Positions 8,830 to 17,580 of a stretch of 64,000 nt of DNA are shown piece after piece; position 1 is the first letter of the stretch; each line of letters begins with the position of its first letter. The notes under the pieces were generated by a model. It worked only from the letters and a program-made list of their open reading frames with translations. It was not told where the DNA came from and did not search any database. Source of the DNA: an uncultured Alsobacter sp. Lineage in GTDB: Bacteria; Pseudomonadota; Alphaproteobacteria; Rhizobiales; Beijerinckiaceae. The stretch lies in contig NZ_CAMFHB010000029.1 in assembly GCF_945952055.1 (NCBI RefSeq), positions 20,028 through 84,027 on the forward strand, given 5' to 3'. The position numbers and the translations under genes were made by a program.

Positions 8830-8969
8830 ACTCTCTCATCGTTGCCTCGGGTCCGGGACTTGCCCACCGGAATGATCAGCCCCCCAGCCCCCCGGAGGGC
8901 AGGGACCGGACCCACCAAAGACCTCGATTCCCTGTCCTGACGGGCCGGTCCCCCAGCCGGCCCGTTTTT
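8830..8969 (+). ncRNA. Candidate structured small RNA or leader upstream of htpG
   Basis: A stable stem is readable: 8849-8856 pairs with 8906-8913 (GGGTCCGG/CCGGACCC), a symmetric GA/GA internal loop follows (8857-8858, 8904-8905), then 8859-8865 pairs with 8897-8903. About 30 bases later comes an intrinsic terminator: stem 8941-8948/8957-8964 followed by TTTTT at 8965-8969. A possible promoter is TTGGAC (8795-8800), 17 bases, TACTGG (8818-8823). No open frame fits. It could be a free-standing sRNA of about 140 nt or an attenuated htpG leader. I could not match it to a named RNA family; the ends are approximate. Confidence 0.5.
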
Positions 8970-9111
8970 CCGTTCTGGCGCCGCGTGCTTCCGTCTTGAA
9001 AAGCGCGACCGGCGCGGCGATATGCGCCACGGCGGCGCGTGCAGGGTCTTCAGACTCGCTTGGGCGCGCCGCAGCGGCCTGATGGCGAATCGACAAGAAG
9101 ACGAGGCAACC

Positions 9112-11013
9112 GTGACGACACAGGACGACACCTTGACGGCGGCTCCTGCCGCCGAAAATCGCCCCTTCGAGGCAGACGTTTCCCGCCTTCTGCACCTCAT
9201 GGTGCACTCGGTCTATTCCGACCCAGACATCTTCCTGCGCGAGCTCGTCGCCAACGGCGCCGATGCCTGCGAGAAGCTGCGGACCCTGGCTCTCCAGGAT
9301 CCCGCGCTCCTGGGCGACAGGCCCGACCTGGCGATCACGATCGAGACCGATCCCGATGCCCGGACGCTGACGGTGGCCGACAGCGGCATCGGCATGACGC
9401 GCGAGGAGCTCGTCGAGGCGCTGGGCACCATCGCCCGCTCCGGCACCCGCGCCTTCATGGAAGCGCTCGGCGAGCAGGGCGACGGGTCGCGGCTGATCGG
9501 ACAGTTCGGCGTGGGCTTCTACTCGGCCTTCATGGTGGCGTCGCGGGTCGACGTGCTGTCGCGCCGAGCTGGCGCCGCCGAGGCCTGGCGCTGGTCGTCG
9601 GACGGGCAGGGCACCTATTCGGTCGAGGCCCTGGCGGACGAGGACGCGCCGGCCCGCGGCACGCGCGTCGTCCTGCATCTCGCCGAGGGCAAGGAGACCT
9701 ATGCCGAGGAGGCGACGCTCGAGCGCATCGTGCGCGAACACGGCAGCGCCGTCCCGATCCCGGTCGACCTCGTGGCCAAGCCCGGCGCCGAGCCCCGCCG
9801 CATCGCCGATGGCACCGCCATCTGGACGAAGCCGCGCAGCGCCGTGAGCCAGGAGGACTACACCTCCTTCTACCAGTCGCTCGGCGGCCAGTTCGACGAT
9901 CCGGCGCTCACCCTGCACTGGAAGGCGGAGGGGAGGCACGAGTTCTCCGTGCTCGCCTTCGTGCCGCAGACGCGTCCGCTCGCCCTGTTCGATCCGCTGC
10001 GCAAGGGCCGCATGAAGCTCTACGTGCGGCGCATGTTCATCGCCGACGACATCGACCTCGTTCCGGCCTGGCTGCGCTTCGTCACCGGCGTCGTGGACAG
10101 TGCCGACCTGCCGCTCAACCTGTCCCGCGAGACCATCCAGGAGAGCCCCATCTTGGCGGCGATCCGCAAAGCCGTGACGAACCGGATCCTGTCCGAACTC
10201 GAGAAGACGGCGGAGAGCAACGCCGAACTCTACGGAAAGATCTGGGATGCGTTCGGCCCGGTGATCAAGGAGGGCCTCTACGAGGACTTCGAACGCCGTG
10301 ACGCCCTGTACAAGCTGGCGCGCTTCTCGACTTCGACCCATCCCGACGGCAAGCGATCCCTGAAGGATTACGTCGAGGCGCTGCGCCCCCACCAGACCTC
10401 GATCTGGTACCTGGCCGGCGACGACGCGGCTCGGCTCGCCGCAAGTCCACACCTGGAGGGCTTCCGGGCGCGCGGCATCGAGGTCCTGCTGCTCTCCGAT
10501 CCGGTCGACAGCTTCTGGGTGCGCACCGCGCTGGGCTTCGAGGGCAAGCCCTTCAAGTCCGTGACGCAGGGGACCGCCGACATCGAGGCGGTGCCCGTCG
10601 CGGACGGTCAGACGGCGCCGGCTTCCGACGTCTCCGCGCGGGCGGCCACCTTCATGGCCTTCGCCAAGGACACCCTGTCGGAGCTGGTGACGGACGTCCG
10701 GGCCTCCACGCGCCTGGCCGAGAGCCCGTCCTGCCTCGTGGCCGGCGATTACGGCCCCGACCTCGCCCTTGAGCGCTTCCTGGCCTCACAGGGCCAGAAA
10801 GCATCGAGCAAGCCCGTGCTGGAGATCAATCCCGGCCATCCGCTCGTGGCGCGCCTGGCCGAACGCCTGGCCGACGGGGACGACAAGGAGCTGCTGCGCG
10901 ACGCGGCCGCGCTCCTCCTCGACCAGGCCCGGGCCGCGGAAGGCCTGCCGCCGCTCGACGCCACCGCCTACGTCAAGCGGCTGACGCGGCTGATGGAGAA
11001 GGCCGTCGGGTGA
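9112..11013 (+). CDS. htpG: Chaperone protein HtpG (Hsp90)
   Basis: A 633-residue bacterial Hsp90 (E. coli HtpG has 624). The N-terminal GHKL ATPase shows HSVYSDPDIFLRELVANGADA, DSGIGMT, GTIARSGT and GQFGVGFYSAFM. The middle domain follows (RRMFIADD, FVTGVVDSADLPLNLSRE) and the C-terminal dimerisation domain ends TRLMEKAVG. The GTG at 9112 (GAGG five bases before) leads to MTTQDD; an in-frame ATG at 9082 is an alternative. HtpG assists folding of clients under heat or other stress. The 450-base upstream region holds a candidate RNA and terminator, so expression may be controlled in the leader. Confidence 0.95.
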   Translation: MTTQDDTLTAAPAAENRPFEADVSRLLHLMVHSVYSDPDIFLRELVANGADACEKLRTLALQDPALLGDRPDLAITIETDPDARTLTVADSGIGMTREELVEALGTIARSGTRAFMEALGEQGDGSRLIGQFGVGFYSAFMVASRVDVLSRRAGAAEAWRWSSDGQGTYSVEALADEDAPARGTRVVLHLAEGKETYAEEATLERIVREHGSAVPIPVDLVAKPGAEPRRIADGTAIWTKPRSAVSQEDYTSFYQSLGGQFDDPALTLHWKAEGRHEFSVLAFVPQTRPLALFDPLRKGRMKLYVRRMFIADDIDLVPAWLRFVTGVVDSADLPLNLSRETIQESPILAAIRKAVTNRILSELEKTAESNAELYGKIWDAFGPVIKEGLYEDFERRDALYKLARFSTSTHPDGKRSLKDYVEALRPHQTSIWYLAGDDAARLAASPHLEGFRARGIEVLLLSDPVDSFWVRTALGFEGKPFKSVTQGTADIEAVPVADGQTAPASDVSARAATFMAFAKDTLSELVTDVRASTRLAESPSCLVAGDYGPDLALERFLASQGQKASSKPVLEINPGHPLVARLAERLADGDDKELLRDAAALLLDQARAAEGLPPLDATAYVKRLTRLMEKAVG

Positions 11014-11017
11014 GAGA

Positions 11018-11058
11018 GGGGAGAGAGGCCCGTCCGCGCGCGGATCCGGGTCTCTCCC
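11018..11058. terminator. Bidirectional hairpin between htpG and DUF934
   Basis: GGGAGAGA-GG-CCCG pairs with CGGGTCTCTCCC across a 14-base loop, between the convergent stops of htpG (11013) and the sulfate reduction operon (11065). There is no strong T-run. Confidence 0.45.
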
Positions 11059-11064
11059 GCAACT

Positions 11065-11571
11065 TCAACCGGCGGAGACCCGGCGCCAGCGCAGGCCCGC
11101 GGTTCGCTCGGGGACCGCTGAGGGCTGGTAGTGGTGCGAGACCCCACGCACCCGGCCTTCGGCCAGGGCCCGCACCGTCGGCTCGTGGGTGATCTCGAAG
11201 CTGTCGAAGCCGCAGCGGCGCATGTACGGGATCTGGTCACGCAGCACGTCGCCGGTGGCGCGCAGCTCCCCGGTGAAGCCGTGACGCTCGCGCAGCAGGC
11301 GCGCCAGCGAGTAGCCGCGGCCATCCGTGTATTTCGGGAAGCGCACCACCACCAGGGCGAAGCGGCCGATGTCGGCTTCCAGGCCGTCGAGATCCTCGCC
11401 GGCCTCGAGCCTCAGGCCCAGCGGGGCATTGCGGCTGGCCAGGCTGTCGCGCTCGGCGAGAAAGCGTGCCTTGCCCACGATGACCGGCCGGTCCGCCGGG
11501 ATCGGGCCATCCGCGGGGGCGGGGGTCCAGGCGTCCTCGCCGACGAGGGCTCCGTTCACGAAGAGTGCCAT
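11065..11571 (-). CDS. DUF934 protein of the sulfite reduction operon
   Basis: A 168-residue DUF934 protein. Family features are FALVVVRFPKYTDGRGYSLA, LRATGDVLRDQIPYMRRCGFDSFEI and the tail YQP. DUF934 proteins nearly always follow cysI/cysH in Proteobacteria and are annotated as oxidoreductase accessory proteins, without a proven reaction. The ATG (11571-11569) overlaps the cysH stop by one base (TGATG), so translation is coupled. It is the last gene of the operon. Confidence 0.85.
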   Translation of the reverse strand: MALFVNGALVGEDAWTPAPADGPIPADRPVIVGKARFLAERDSLASRNAPLGLRLEAGEDLDGLEADIGRFALVVVRFPKYTDGRGYSLARLLRERHGFTGELRATGDVLRDQIPYMRRCGFDSFEITHEPTVRALAEGRVRGVSHHYQPSAVPERTAGLRWRRVSAG

Positions 11572-12299
11572 CACAGGGCTCCGCTGGCTCGAGATCCAAG
11601 GGGGGCGACATGCAGCCCGCATTCCGTCTTGGCGGTGCCGCGCCAGCGCCCGGCCCGCTCGTCCTCTCCCTCCGCCACCGGCGTGGTGCAGGGCTGGCAT
11701 CCGATGGACCGGTAGCCCTGGGCCACGAGGGTGTGCCGGGGCAGTCCCGCGGTCGCGAGGTAGGCGAGGACGTCGCTGGACGTCCACGCGGCCAGCGGGT
11801 TGACCCGGATGTGGCTGCCTTCGGCGTCGAACACGGCGAGGGCCGCGCGGGTGGCGCCCTGGAAGCGCTTGCGGCCGGTGATCCAGGCGTCGAAGGGCTT
11901 CGTCGCGGCCGCCATGGGCCGGACCTTGCGCAGGTCGCAGCAACGGTCGGGGTCGACCGCGAAGAGTGCGCCGAGGGGATCCTCGGCCGCTTCGTCGGCG
12001 GCCGTCGGCGACACCGTCCTGACTTCGGTCAGGCCGAGATGGTCGACGAGCGCATCGCGGTAGGCGAGCGTCTGCGGGAACAGCCGGCGCGTGTCGGCGA
12101 AGAGAACCGGCAGCGCCCGATCGACCTTGGCCACGAGGTCGAGAAGAACGGCCGATTCCGCGCCGAAGCTCGTCATCAGAGCGAGCCTGCCGGGAAACAC
12201 GACCTCGGCCGCCACGGCGACGAGGTCCGCTGCCGCCATGGTTCCGAAGCGCGCGTCGAGCTCGCGGGCTCGCTCCTGCGCGTCAGACGGCCTCGGCAT
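11571..12299 (-). CDS. cysH: Phosphoadenylyl/adenylyl-sulfate reductase
   Basis: A 242-residue assimilatory reductase that makes sulfite from APS or PAPS. The Cys pairs Cys120-Cys121 (RCCDLRK) and Cys201/Cys204 (CQPC) are those that bind a 4Fe-4S cluster in APS-type reductases, and the catalytic cysteine is Cys227 in KTECGLH. The PP-loop region is TSFGAESAV. The cluster cysteines favour APS over PAPS as substrate. Its start overlaps the cysI stop by 17 bases and its stop overlaps the DUF934 start, so the three are cotranslated. Confidence 0.93.
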   Translation of the reverse strand: MPRPSDAQERARELDARFGTMAAADLVAVAAEVVFPGRLALMTSFGAESAVLLDLVAKVDRALPVLFADTRRLFPQTLAYRDALVDHLGLTEVRTVSPTAADEAAEDPLGALFAVDPDRCCDLRKVRPMAAATKPFDAWITGRKRFQGATRAALAVFDAEGSHIRVNPLAAWTSSDVLAYLATAGLPRHTLVAQGYRSIGCQPCTTPVAEGEDERAGRWRGTAKTECGLHVAPLGSRASGAL

Positions 12300-13950
12300 A
12301 CAGGGCCTCCCGGAACGGCGCCTCGCCCAGGCGCCTGAAGGCCTCGATGAAGGTCTCCTGCGGGCTCGTCCGCAGTCGGATGTAGGTGTCGACGACCGTC
12401 TCGACGGCGTCCACGATCTCGTCGCTCGAGAAGCCCTTGCCGACGATCTCGCCGATCGAGCAGCTCTGGTCGGCGGAGCCGCCGAGGGTGATCTGGTAGA
12501 ACTCCTCGCCCTTGCGCTCCACCCCGAGGATGCCGATGTGGCCGACGTGGTGGTGGCCGCAGGCGTTGATGCAGCCGGAGATCTTGAGCTTCAGGTCGCC
12601 GATCTCGCGCTGCCGGGCGGGACTGCCGAACCGCTCGGAGAGACGCTGGGCCACCGGGATCGAGCGGGCATTGGCGAGTGCGCAGAAATCCAGGCCGGGG
12701 CAGGCGATGATGTCGGTCACGAGGCCCGCATTGGCGGTGCCGAGCCCTGCCGCCTTCAGGGCGGCGAAGACGGCAGGAACGTCGTCCAGCCGCACGTGCG
12801 GAAGCACCAGGTTCTGCTCGTGGCTGACCCGCGCCTCGTCGAAGCTGTAGCGCTCCGCCAGGTCGGCCACGACCTCCATCTGCTCGGCGGTGGCGTCGCC
12901 GGGCGGCAGGCCGATGCCCTTGAGCGAGATCGTCAGGGCGGCATAGCCGGGCTGCTTGTGGGCCGTGAGGTTGCGTTCCACGAAAGCGGCGAGGTCGGGA
13001 TCGAGCAGGCGCGCGCGCTCCAGGACGGTGGAGACCGCCGGGCGCGTCTCGAAGGCCGGGGGCGCGAAGTAACGGCCGATCCGCTCGACCTCCTCGGCCG
13101 GGACGGCGAGTTCCAGATTCTCGGCCCGCAAGGCCTCGTACTCGGCCTCGATGTCGCGCTTTAGTTCTTCAATTCCAGTCTCGTGAACCAGGATCTTGAT
13201 GCGTGCTTTGAACTTGTTGTCGCGCCGTCCGTAGAGGTTGTAGACCCGCAGGATGGCGGTGCAGTAGGCCAGAAGCTCCGACTCCGGCAGGAAGTCGCGC
13301 ACCTTCTTGGCGATCATCGGCGTGCGGCCCTGGCCACCGCCGACCCAGACTGCGAAGCCCGTGGCCCCCGCTGCGTCGCGCTTCAGCTCGAGCCCGATGT
13401 CATGGACCTGGATGGCGGCCCGGTCGTTGGGAGCCCCGGTCACCGCGAGCTTGAACTTTCGCGGCAGGAAGGTGAATTCGGGGTGCAGCGACGACCACTG
13501 CCGGAGAATCTCGGCATAGGGGCGGGGGTCCGCCACTTCGTCCGCCGCGGCGCCGGCGAAGTGATCCGCCGTCACGTTCCTGATGCAGTTGCCCGACGTC
13601 TGGATGGCATGCATCTCGACGTCGGCGAGGTGCTGGAGGATCTCCGGCACGTCCTTCAGCGAGATCCAGTTGAACTGGAGATTCTGCCGCGTCGTGAAGT
13701 GCCCCCAGCCCCGGTCATAGGTGCGGGCGATGAAGGAGAGCTTGCGCAACTGCCGGGACGAGAGCGTGCCGTAGGGGATCGCGATGCGCAGCATGTAGGC
13801 ATGAAGCTGCAGGTAGACGCCGTTCATGAGCCGCAGCGGCTTGAACTGGTCTTCGCTGAGCTCGCCCGAGAGGCGGCGCGACACCTGGTCGCTGAACTCG
13901 GCGACCCGCTCGTTCACGAAGGCGCGGTCGAATTCGTCGTAGCGGTACAT
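12283..13950 (-). CDS. cysI: Sulfite/nitrite reductase hemoprotein (CysI-type)
   Basis: A 555-residue siroheme/4Fe-4S reductase. The cluster-siroheme cysteines are Cys417, Cys423, Cys460 and Cys464 (CPGLDFC and GCINACGHH). Two ferredoxin-like halves (about residues 50-115 and 330-400) flank conserved TSGNCIRNVTAD. It reduces sulfite to sulfide with six electrons. The closeness to cysH, DUF2849 and cobA (which makes the siroheme precursor) points to sulfite rather than nitrite. No separate flavoprotein CysJ gene is in the window, so ferredoxin is the likely donor. Confidence 0.93.
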   Translation of the reverse strand: MYRYDEFDRAFVNERVAEFSDQVSRRLSGELSEDQFKPLRLMNGVYLQLHAYMLRIAIPYGTLSSRQLRKLSFIARTYDRGWGHFTTRQNLQFNWISLKDVPEILQHLADVEMHAIQTSGNCIRNVTADHFAGAAADEVADPRPYAEILRQWSSLHPEFTFLPRKFKLAVTGAPNDRAAIQVHDIGLELKRDAAGATGFAVWVGGGQGRTPMIAKKVRDFLPESELLAYCTAILRVYNLYGRRDNKFKARIKILVHETGIEELKRDIEAEYEALRAENLELAVPAEEVERIGRYFAPPAFETRPAVSTVLERARLLDPDLAAFVERNLTAHKQPGYAALTISLKGIGLPPGDATAEQMEVVADLAERYSFDEARVSHEQNLVLPHVRLDDVPAVFAALKAAGLGTANAGLVTDIIACPGLDFCALANARSIPVAQRLSERFGSPARQREIGDLKLKISGCINACGHHHVGHIGILGVERKGEEFYQITLGGSADQSCSIGEIVGKGFSSDEIVDAVETVVDTYIRLRTSPQETFIEAFRRLGEAPFREALYAEAV

Positions 13951-13974
13951 GGCGGACCTCGATGGCGGCTTCGC

Positions 13975-14298
13975 TCAGGCGGCGTCGCGGGAGGAAAGCA
14001 GGTCGGTCAGGGGATCGACCGTCGGACCCTCGACGCGGATCAGCTCGCGGTAGCGAACCGGGCGGACGTGGCCGTCCTGGATGACGACCTCGACCAGATA
14101 GGGATCGACGACCCGGACGGCCGAGTCGGCGGTGCAGATGGCGAGCAGCGCTTCCGCGCCGGCCTGGGACGTCTCGATCCGGGCCTCGGCGATGTCGCGG
14201 GTCCAGCGCGAGTCGGCTGTCCGGTAAACCGTGCGGCCGTCGCCGGCGTCGTTGGCCGAGATCACCAGCTGCGTGGCGGAGCGGGGCTTCTTCATCAT
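13975..14298 (-). CDS. DUF2849 protein
   Basis: A 107-residue DUF2849 family protein (TQLVISANDAGDGRTVYRT, then DPYLVEV and PVRYRELIRVEGPTVDP). The family occurs between cobA/cysG and cysI in Alphaproteobacteria and has no assigned activity. Here it sits in exactly that slot, 13 bases after cobA and 24 before cysI. It is probably an accessory to sulfite reductase or siroheme handling, by context. Confidence 0.85.
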   Translation of the reverse strand: MMKKPRSATQLVISANDAGDGRTVYRTADSRWTRDIAEARIETSQAGAEALLAICTADSAVRVVDPYLVEVVIQDGHVRPVRYRELIRVEGPTVDPLTDLLSSRDAA

Positions 14299-14311
14299 GG
14301 CTCTGGTTCCG

Positions 14312-15118
14312 TCAGGCTGCCGTCTGGTGGGAGAGGGCGCGCGGCTCCGCCACGGCCATGGCCGGTCCGGCGAGAATGACGACCGGCCCGTCGAGATCCG
14401 ACCGCTCGCTGATCGAGGGCAGGTCGGCCACGTGTCCGGCGATGATGCGCCGCTGCTCGCGGCCGGCGTTCTCCACCGCGATCACCGGCGTGGCCAGGTC
14501 CATGCCGGTCGCCACGAGGCGATCCCGGACCAGCGCGCCGGCGCTCTTGCCCATGTAGATCGCCAGGGTCCCGCCTTCGCTGGCCAGTCCTGACCATCCC
14601 CGGGCGGAACTCCCGTCGGCGCCATGGGCCGAGATGAAGGTGACCGTAGGCGCCACGCCGCGCAGCGTCAGCGGAACGCCGGCATCGGCGGCGGCCGCGA
14701 CAGCGGCGGTGATGCCCGGGATCACCTCGAAGGCGACGCCCGCATCGGTGAGTGCCGCGATCTCCTCTCCGACCCGGCCGAACACGCCGGGATCGCCGGC
14801 CTTCAGCCGGACCACGATGCGGCCGGCGCGGGCCTGCGACACGATGAGGGCGTTGATCTCCGCCTGCGTCGCGCTGTGACGGCCCTTGCGCTTGCCGACG
14901 TCGATCCGGCGGGCGCGTGCCGGGGCGAGGGCGACGATGTCGCCGGGCACCAGCTGGTCATGGACGACGACGTCGGCTGCCTGGAGGGCCGCCACCGCGC
15001 GGACCGTGAGCAGGTCGGGAGAGCCCGGGCCCGCCCCGACGAGGAGCACACGGCCAGGACCCGGAACCTTGCGCCACCGGGCCGTGGCCCTGTCGAGAAG
15101 CTCGAGAAACGAGAGCAC
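14312..15118 (-). CDS. cobA: Uroporphyrinogen-III C-methyltransferase (siroheme synthesis)
   Basis: A 268-residue SUMT enzyme that methylates uroporphyrinogen III to precorrin-2 with SAM. Motifs are VGAGPGSPDLLT near the N-terminus, VVHDQLV, GDPGVFGRVGEEIAAL, the GITAA block, and the tail AIVVENAGR-like region (IAVENAGREQRRI). It lacks the CysG N-terminal dehydrogenase/ferrochelatase domain. As the first gene of the sulfite reductase operon it supplies the siroheme pathway. Its promoter should lie in the AT-rich stretch just upstream. Confidence 0.92.
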   Translation of the reverse strand: MLSFLELLDRATARWRKVPGPGRVLLVGAGPGSPDLLTVRAVAALQAADVVVHDQLVPGDIVALAPARARRIDVGKRKGRHSATQAEINALIVSQARAGRIVVRLKAGDPGVFGRVGEEIAALTDAGVAFEVIPGITAAVAAAADAGVPLTLRGVAPTVTFISAHGADGSSARGWSGLASEGGTLAIYMGKSAGALVRDRLVATGMDLATPVIAVENAGREQRRIIAGHVADLPSISERSDLDGPVVILAGPAMAVAEPRALSHQTAA

Positions 15119-15192
15119 TGTGTCCTCACGCGCGGCGGGGCCGGCGGATCACTCCGCCCGGGCGATGCCAGCACCATGAGCCAGTCCGTGGG

Positions 15193-15252
15193 GGAAATCA
15201 ACATTCTGATCTGGAAAATTTATTATTCTACATATTAATAACGTATAAATGA
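15193..15252 (-). promoter_or_regulatory. AT-rich control region of the cobA-cysIH operon
   Basis: About 60 bases of strongly AT-rich sequence in a GC-rich background lie between the stop of the methyltransferase gene (15266) and the cobA start (15118). It is the only space for the operon promoter. I could not fix a single -35/-10 pair or a known operator in it. Confidence 0.4.
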
Positions 15253-15265
15253 GGTTCCCGGCCAG

Positions 15266-15781
15266 TCAGGCAGAGACCTCGGCCCGCGCCGGGATCGCCT
15301 GCGCCAGGGCGGCCTCCTCGGCCCGGATGCGGATCCACAGGACACCGGCATGGACGATCGTGGCCACGACGGCATAGGCGGGCAGACCCAGGATCAACGG
15401 GACCGTGAGAATTTCGCCCGCCACGATCCAGTAGTTGGGGTGCCTCACGAAGCGGAAGGGGCCGGTCGCGGCGAGCCGTTCCCCGGGAACGACGATGATG
15501 CGGGTGGTCCAGCGTCGCCCCAGCGTGGCGAGCACCCACAGCCGGGCGGCCTGGAGGAGAACGAAGACCGGGAGAGCGGGGAGCCACAGAGGCCGGTCCC
15601 ACCCCGCGATCCAGAGCCCGGCCAGCCACAGCGTGTGGAAGGCGACGATCAACGGATAGTGCCCGCGACCGTGCTCCACCGCTCCTCGCGCCAGGAGGCG
15701 GGCCGTGTTGGCGCGGGCGATGGCCAGTTCCGCCAGGCGCTGAAGCGTCAGGAAGGCGAGCAGGAACGGCGCGCCGGTCAT
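15266..15781 (-). CDS. Isoprenylcysteine carboxyl methyltransferase-like protein (SrsB-like)
   Basis: A 171-residue integral membrane methyltransferase of the ICMT family, with about four or five hydrophobic helices and the SAM-binding signature GPFRFVRHPNYW near the C-terminus. The ATG (15781) overlaps the stop of the type III polyketide synthase gene (ATGA), so they are translationally coupled. In Streptomyces srsB and Bacillus bpsB, the same family O-methylates alkylresorcinols or alkylpyrones made by the adjacent synthase. The same role is inferred here. Confidence 0.8.
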   Translation of the reverse strand: MTGAPFLLAFLTLQRLAELAIARANTARLLARGAVEHGRGHYPLIVAFHTLWLAGLWIAGWDRPLWLPALPVFVLLQAARLWVLATLGRRWTTRIIVVPGERLAATGPFRFVRHPNYWIVAGEILTVPLILGLPAYAVVATIVHAGVLWIRIRAEEAALAQAIPARAEVSA

Positions 15782-16833
15782 GCCGCGCGGTCCAGGATCG
15801 CGGCGCTGGCGGTGAAGCCCGGGCCCATCGCCGTGACCAGCGATCGCGCCGGCAGGCCCGCGGCGATGCATCGTTCGAGGACGAAGAGGACCGTGGGAGC
15901 CGACATGTTGCCGTGGGCCCTCAGGACCTCGCGTTCCTCGACCAGGCGACCCTGGCCGAGAGCGAGCCCCGTTTCCAGAGCCTCGATCACCTTGGCGCCG
16001 CCGGGGTGGCAGACGAAGCGGCCGATGTCTCGACGCTGGCCGTCGAGGCGTCTGAGGATCCCGTCCACCGCCGGGCCGATGTTCTCCTCGGCGAAGGGAG
16101 GGATGGACCGGTCGAAGATGACCCCCAGGCCCTCGTCCTCGATATCCCATCCCATGATGCCGAGCGTGTCCGGCCAGCGGTGCTCGCCCGCGCCACGGAC
16201 CGTGAGGGGGCCGGGCTTTCCGTCGGCCCGCAGCACCGCCGCGGCCGCGCCGTCGCCGAACAGCGCCGTGGCGACGATGTTGGCCTTGGTCGGCGCGTCG
16301 CCGCGAAACGACAGCGTGCACAGTTCGACCGTCACCATGAGCACCGTGCGGCCGGGCTCGGCACGGGCCAGCCGGGCGGCCAAAGCCAGGCCCGTGACCC
16401 CGCCGGCACAGCCGAGGCCAAACACCGGTACCCGCGCCACGTCGGGACGAAGGCCGAGCTCGTCGGCAACGCGCGCCTCGAGGCTGGGCGTGGCGATGCC
16501 GGTCGACGACACCGTGACCACGATGTCGACGTCGCAGGGCCGGCAGTTCGCCTTCTCCAGCGCGGCCAGTGCCGCCGACCTGAACAGCGTGCACGCCCCG
16601 TCCAGATAGGCCTGCGTCCGTTCGGGCCAGCCACGGGGCTGCTCGTACCAGTCGATCGGTCGCACGGCTTGCCGCGTGTCGATCCCCGCTGTCTCGAAGA
16701 CCTGGGCCAGGCGCTCGAACGCTGGCATTCGCCCCGCAAAGATGGAGCGTGCGCGCTCCACCACGTCGCTCTGCTTCAGGATGTGAGGAGGAACGGCTGT
16801 CGCGAGCCCGAGCAGCGTGACGGGCTTGTCCAT
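15778..16833 (-). CDS. Type III polyketide synthase (alkylresorcinol/alkylpyrone synthase-like)
   Basis: A 351-residue chalcone-synthase-like enzyme with the catalytic triad Cys142 (GLGCAGG), His276 (VCHPGGA) and Asn309 (HGNMSAP). The ATG at 16833 (MDKPVT) was chosen for its GGAG ribosome binding site and because conserved sequence starts there; a 37-residue upstream extension in frame looks non-coding. The family elongates fatty acyl starters with malonyl-CoA to phenolic lipids. Coupling to an ICMT-like methyltransferase makes the srsA-srsB type pathway the best guess. The product class cannot be settled from sequence. Confidence 0.85.
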   Translation of the reverse strand: MDKPVTLLGLATAVPPHILKQSDVVERARSIFAGRMPAFERLAQVFETAGIDTRQAVRPIDWYEQPRGWPERTQAYLDGACTLFRSAALAALEKANCRPCDVDIVVTVSSTGIATPSLEARVADELGLRPDVARVPVFGLGCAGGVTGLALAARLARAEPGRTVLMVTVELCTLSFRGDAPTKANIVATALFGDGAAAAVLRADGKPGPLTVRGAGEHRWPDTLGIMGWDIEDEGLGVIFDRSIPPFAEENIGPAVDGILRRLDGQRRDIGRFVCHPGGAKVIEALETGLALGQGRLVEEREVLRAHGNMSAPTVLFVLERCIAAGLPARSLVTAMGPGFTASAAILDRAA

Positions 16834-17007
16834 GGGAAACTCCCTGACCGGATGACGGTGCCGGATTGGCCATCGCAACGGCCTCGCCGGTCGGCAGGTC
16901 GGCCGGGTCGTGCTTCCGTCACCATGCCCAATGATTGCGGACATGGCGCGGTTTCATGAGGTGCGACGAACGGCCGCGGGCTCCGCCATGCGGCCCGCTG
17001 CTCGTGT

Positions 17008-17580
17008 TCAGCGCTGGTCGTCGCCGCTCGCCATGGCTCCGAGCGCCGGCTTCCACCGCGACTCCGGGCCGAATTCCGAGGTCGAGCGGACGGCCAGCAA
17101 TTCGGCGAGGCGAGTCCGCGCCCGATTGACGCGGCTCTTGATGGTGCCGACGGCGCAACCGCAGATCTGGGCCGCCTCCTCGTAGGACAGGCCCGATCCA
17201 CCGATCAGGATCAGCGCTTCGCGCTGGTCTGGAAGCAGCTGGTTCAGGGCTTCCTGGAAGTCGACGAGGTCCATGTGCCCGTCCTGCGCCGGGTGCGTGG
17301 CCAGCCGGGCCGCCATCTGGCCATCGGCGTCTTCGACCTCGCGGCGCCGCTTCCGGTGCTCGGAATAGAAGACGTTTCGCAGGATCGTGAACAGCCAGGC
17401 CGACACGTTGGTCCCCGGCGTGAAACTGTCACGGTTGGCCCATGCCTTCAGCATGGTCTCCTGGACGAGATCGTCGGCGCGATCGGGGTTGCCGGACAAC
17501 GACATCGCGAACGCGCGCAGGGCCGGAACCGCCGCAAGGATGTCCTCCTTCATGCGGCGGCCGGCGGGATCTTCCGTCAT
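17008..17580 (-). CDS. ecfG: General stress ECF sigma factor EcfG (copy 1)
   Basis: A 190-residue ECF15-type sigma factor. Region 2 reads AVPALRAFAMSLSGNPDRADDLVQETMLKAW with SAWLFTILRNVFYSEHRKRRRE, and region 4 reads LLPDQREALILIGGSGLSYEEAAQICGCAVGTIKSRVNRAR. It directs RNA polymerase to GGAAC-N16/17-CGTT promoters and is held inactive by NepR until PhyR is phosphorylated. The ATG overlaps the nepR stop (ATGA). The operon has its own EcfG-type promoter, so it is autoregulated. A second copy is at 46135-46707. Confidence 0.93.
   Translation of the reverse strand: MTEDPAGRRMKEDILAAVPALRAFAMSLSGNPDRADDLVQETMLKAWANRDSFTPGTNVSAWLFTILRNVFYSEHRKRRREVEDADGQMAARLATHPAQDGHMDLVDFQEALNQLLPDQREALILIGGSGLSYEEAAQICGCAVGTIKSRVNRARTRLAELLAVRSTSEFGPESRWKPALGAMASGDDQR

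Noticed and set aside
8830..8969. Naming the structured region 6S RNA or SRP RNA
   Set aside because: The stem and terminator are clear, but I see no sequence signature of either RNA, so no family name is given.
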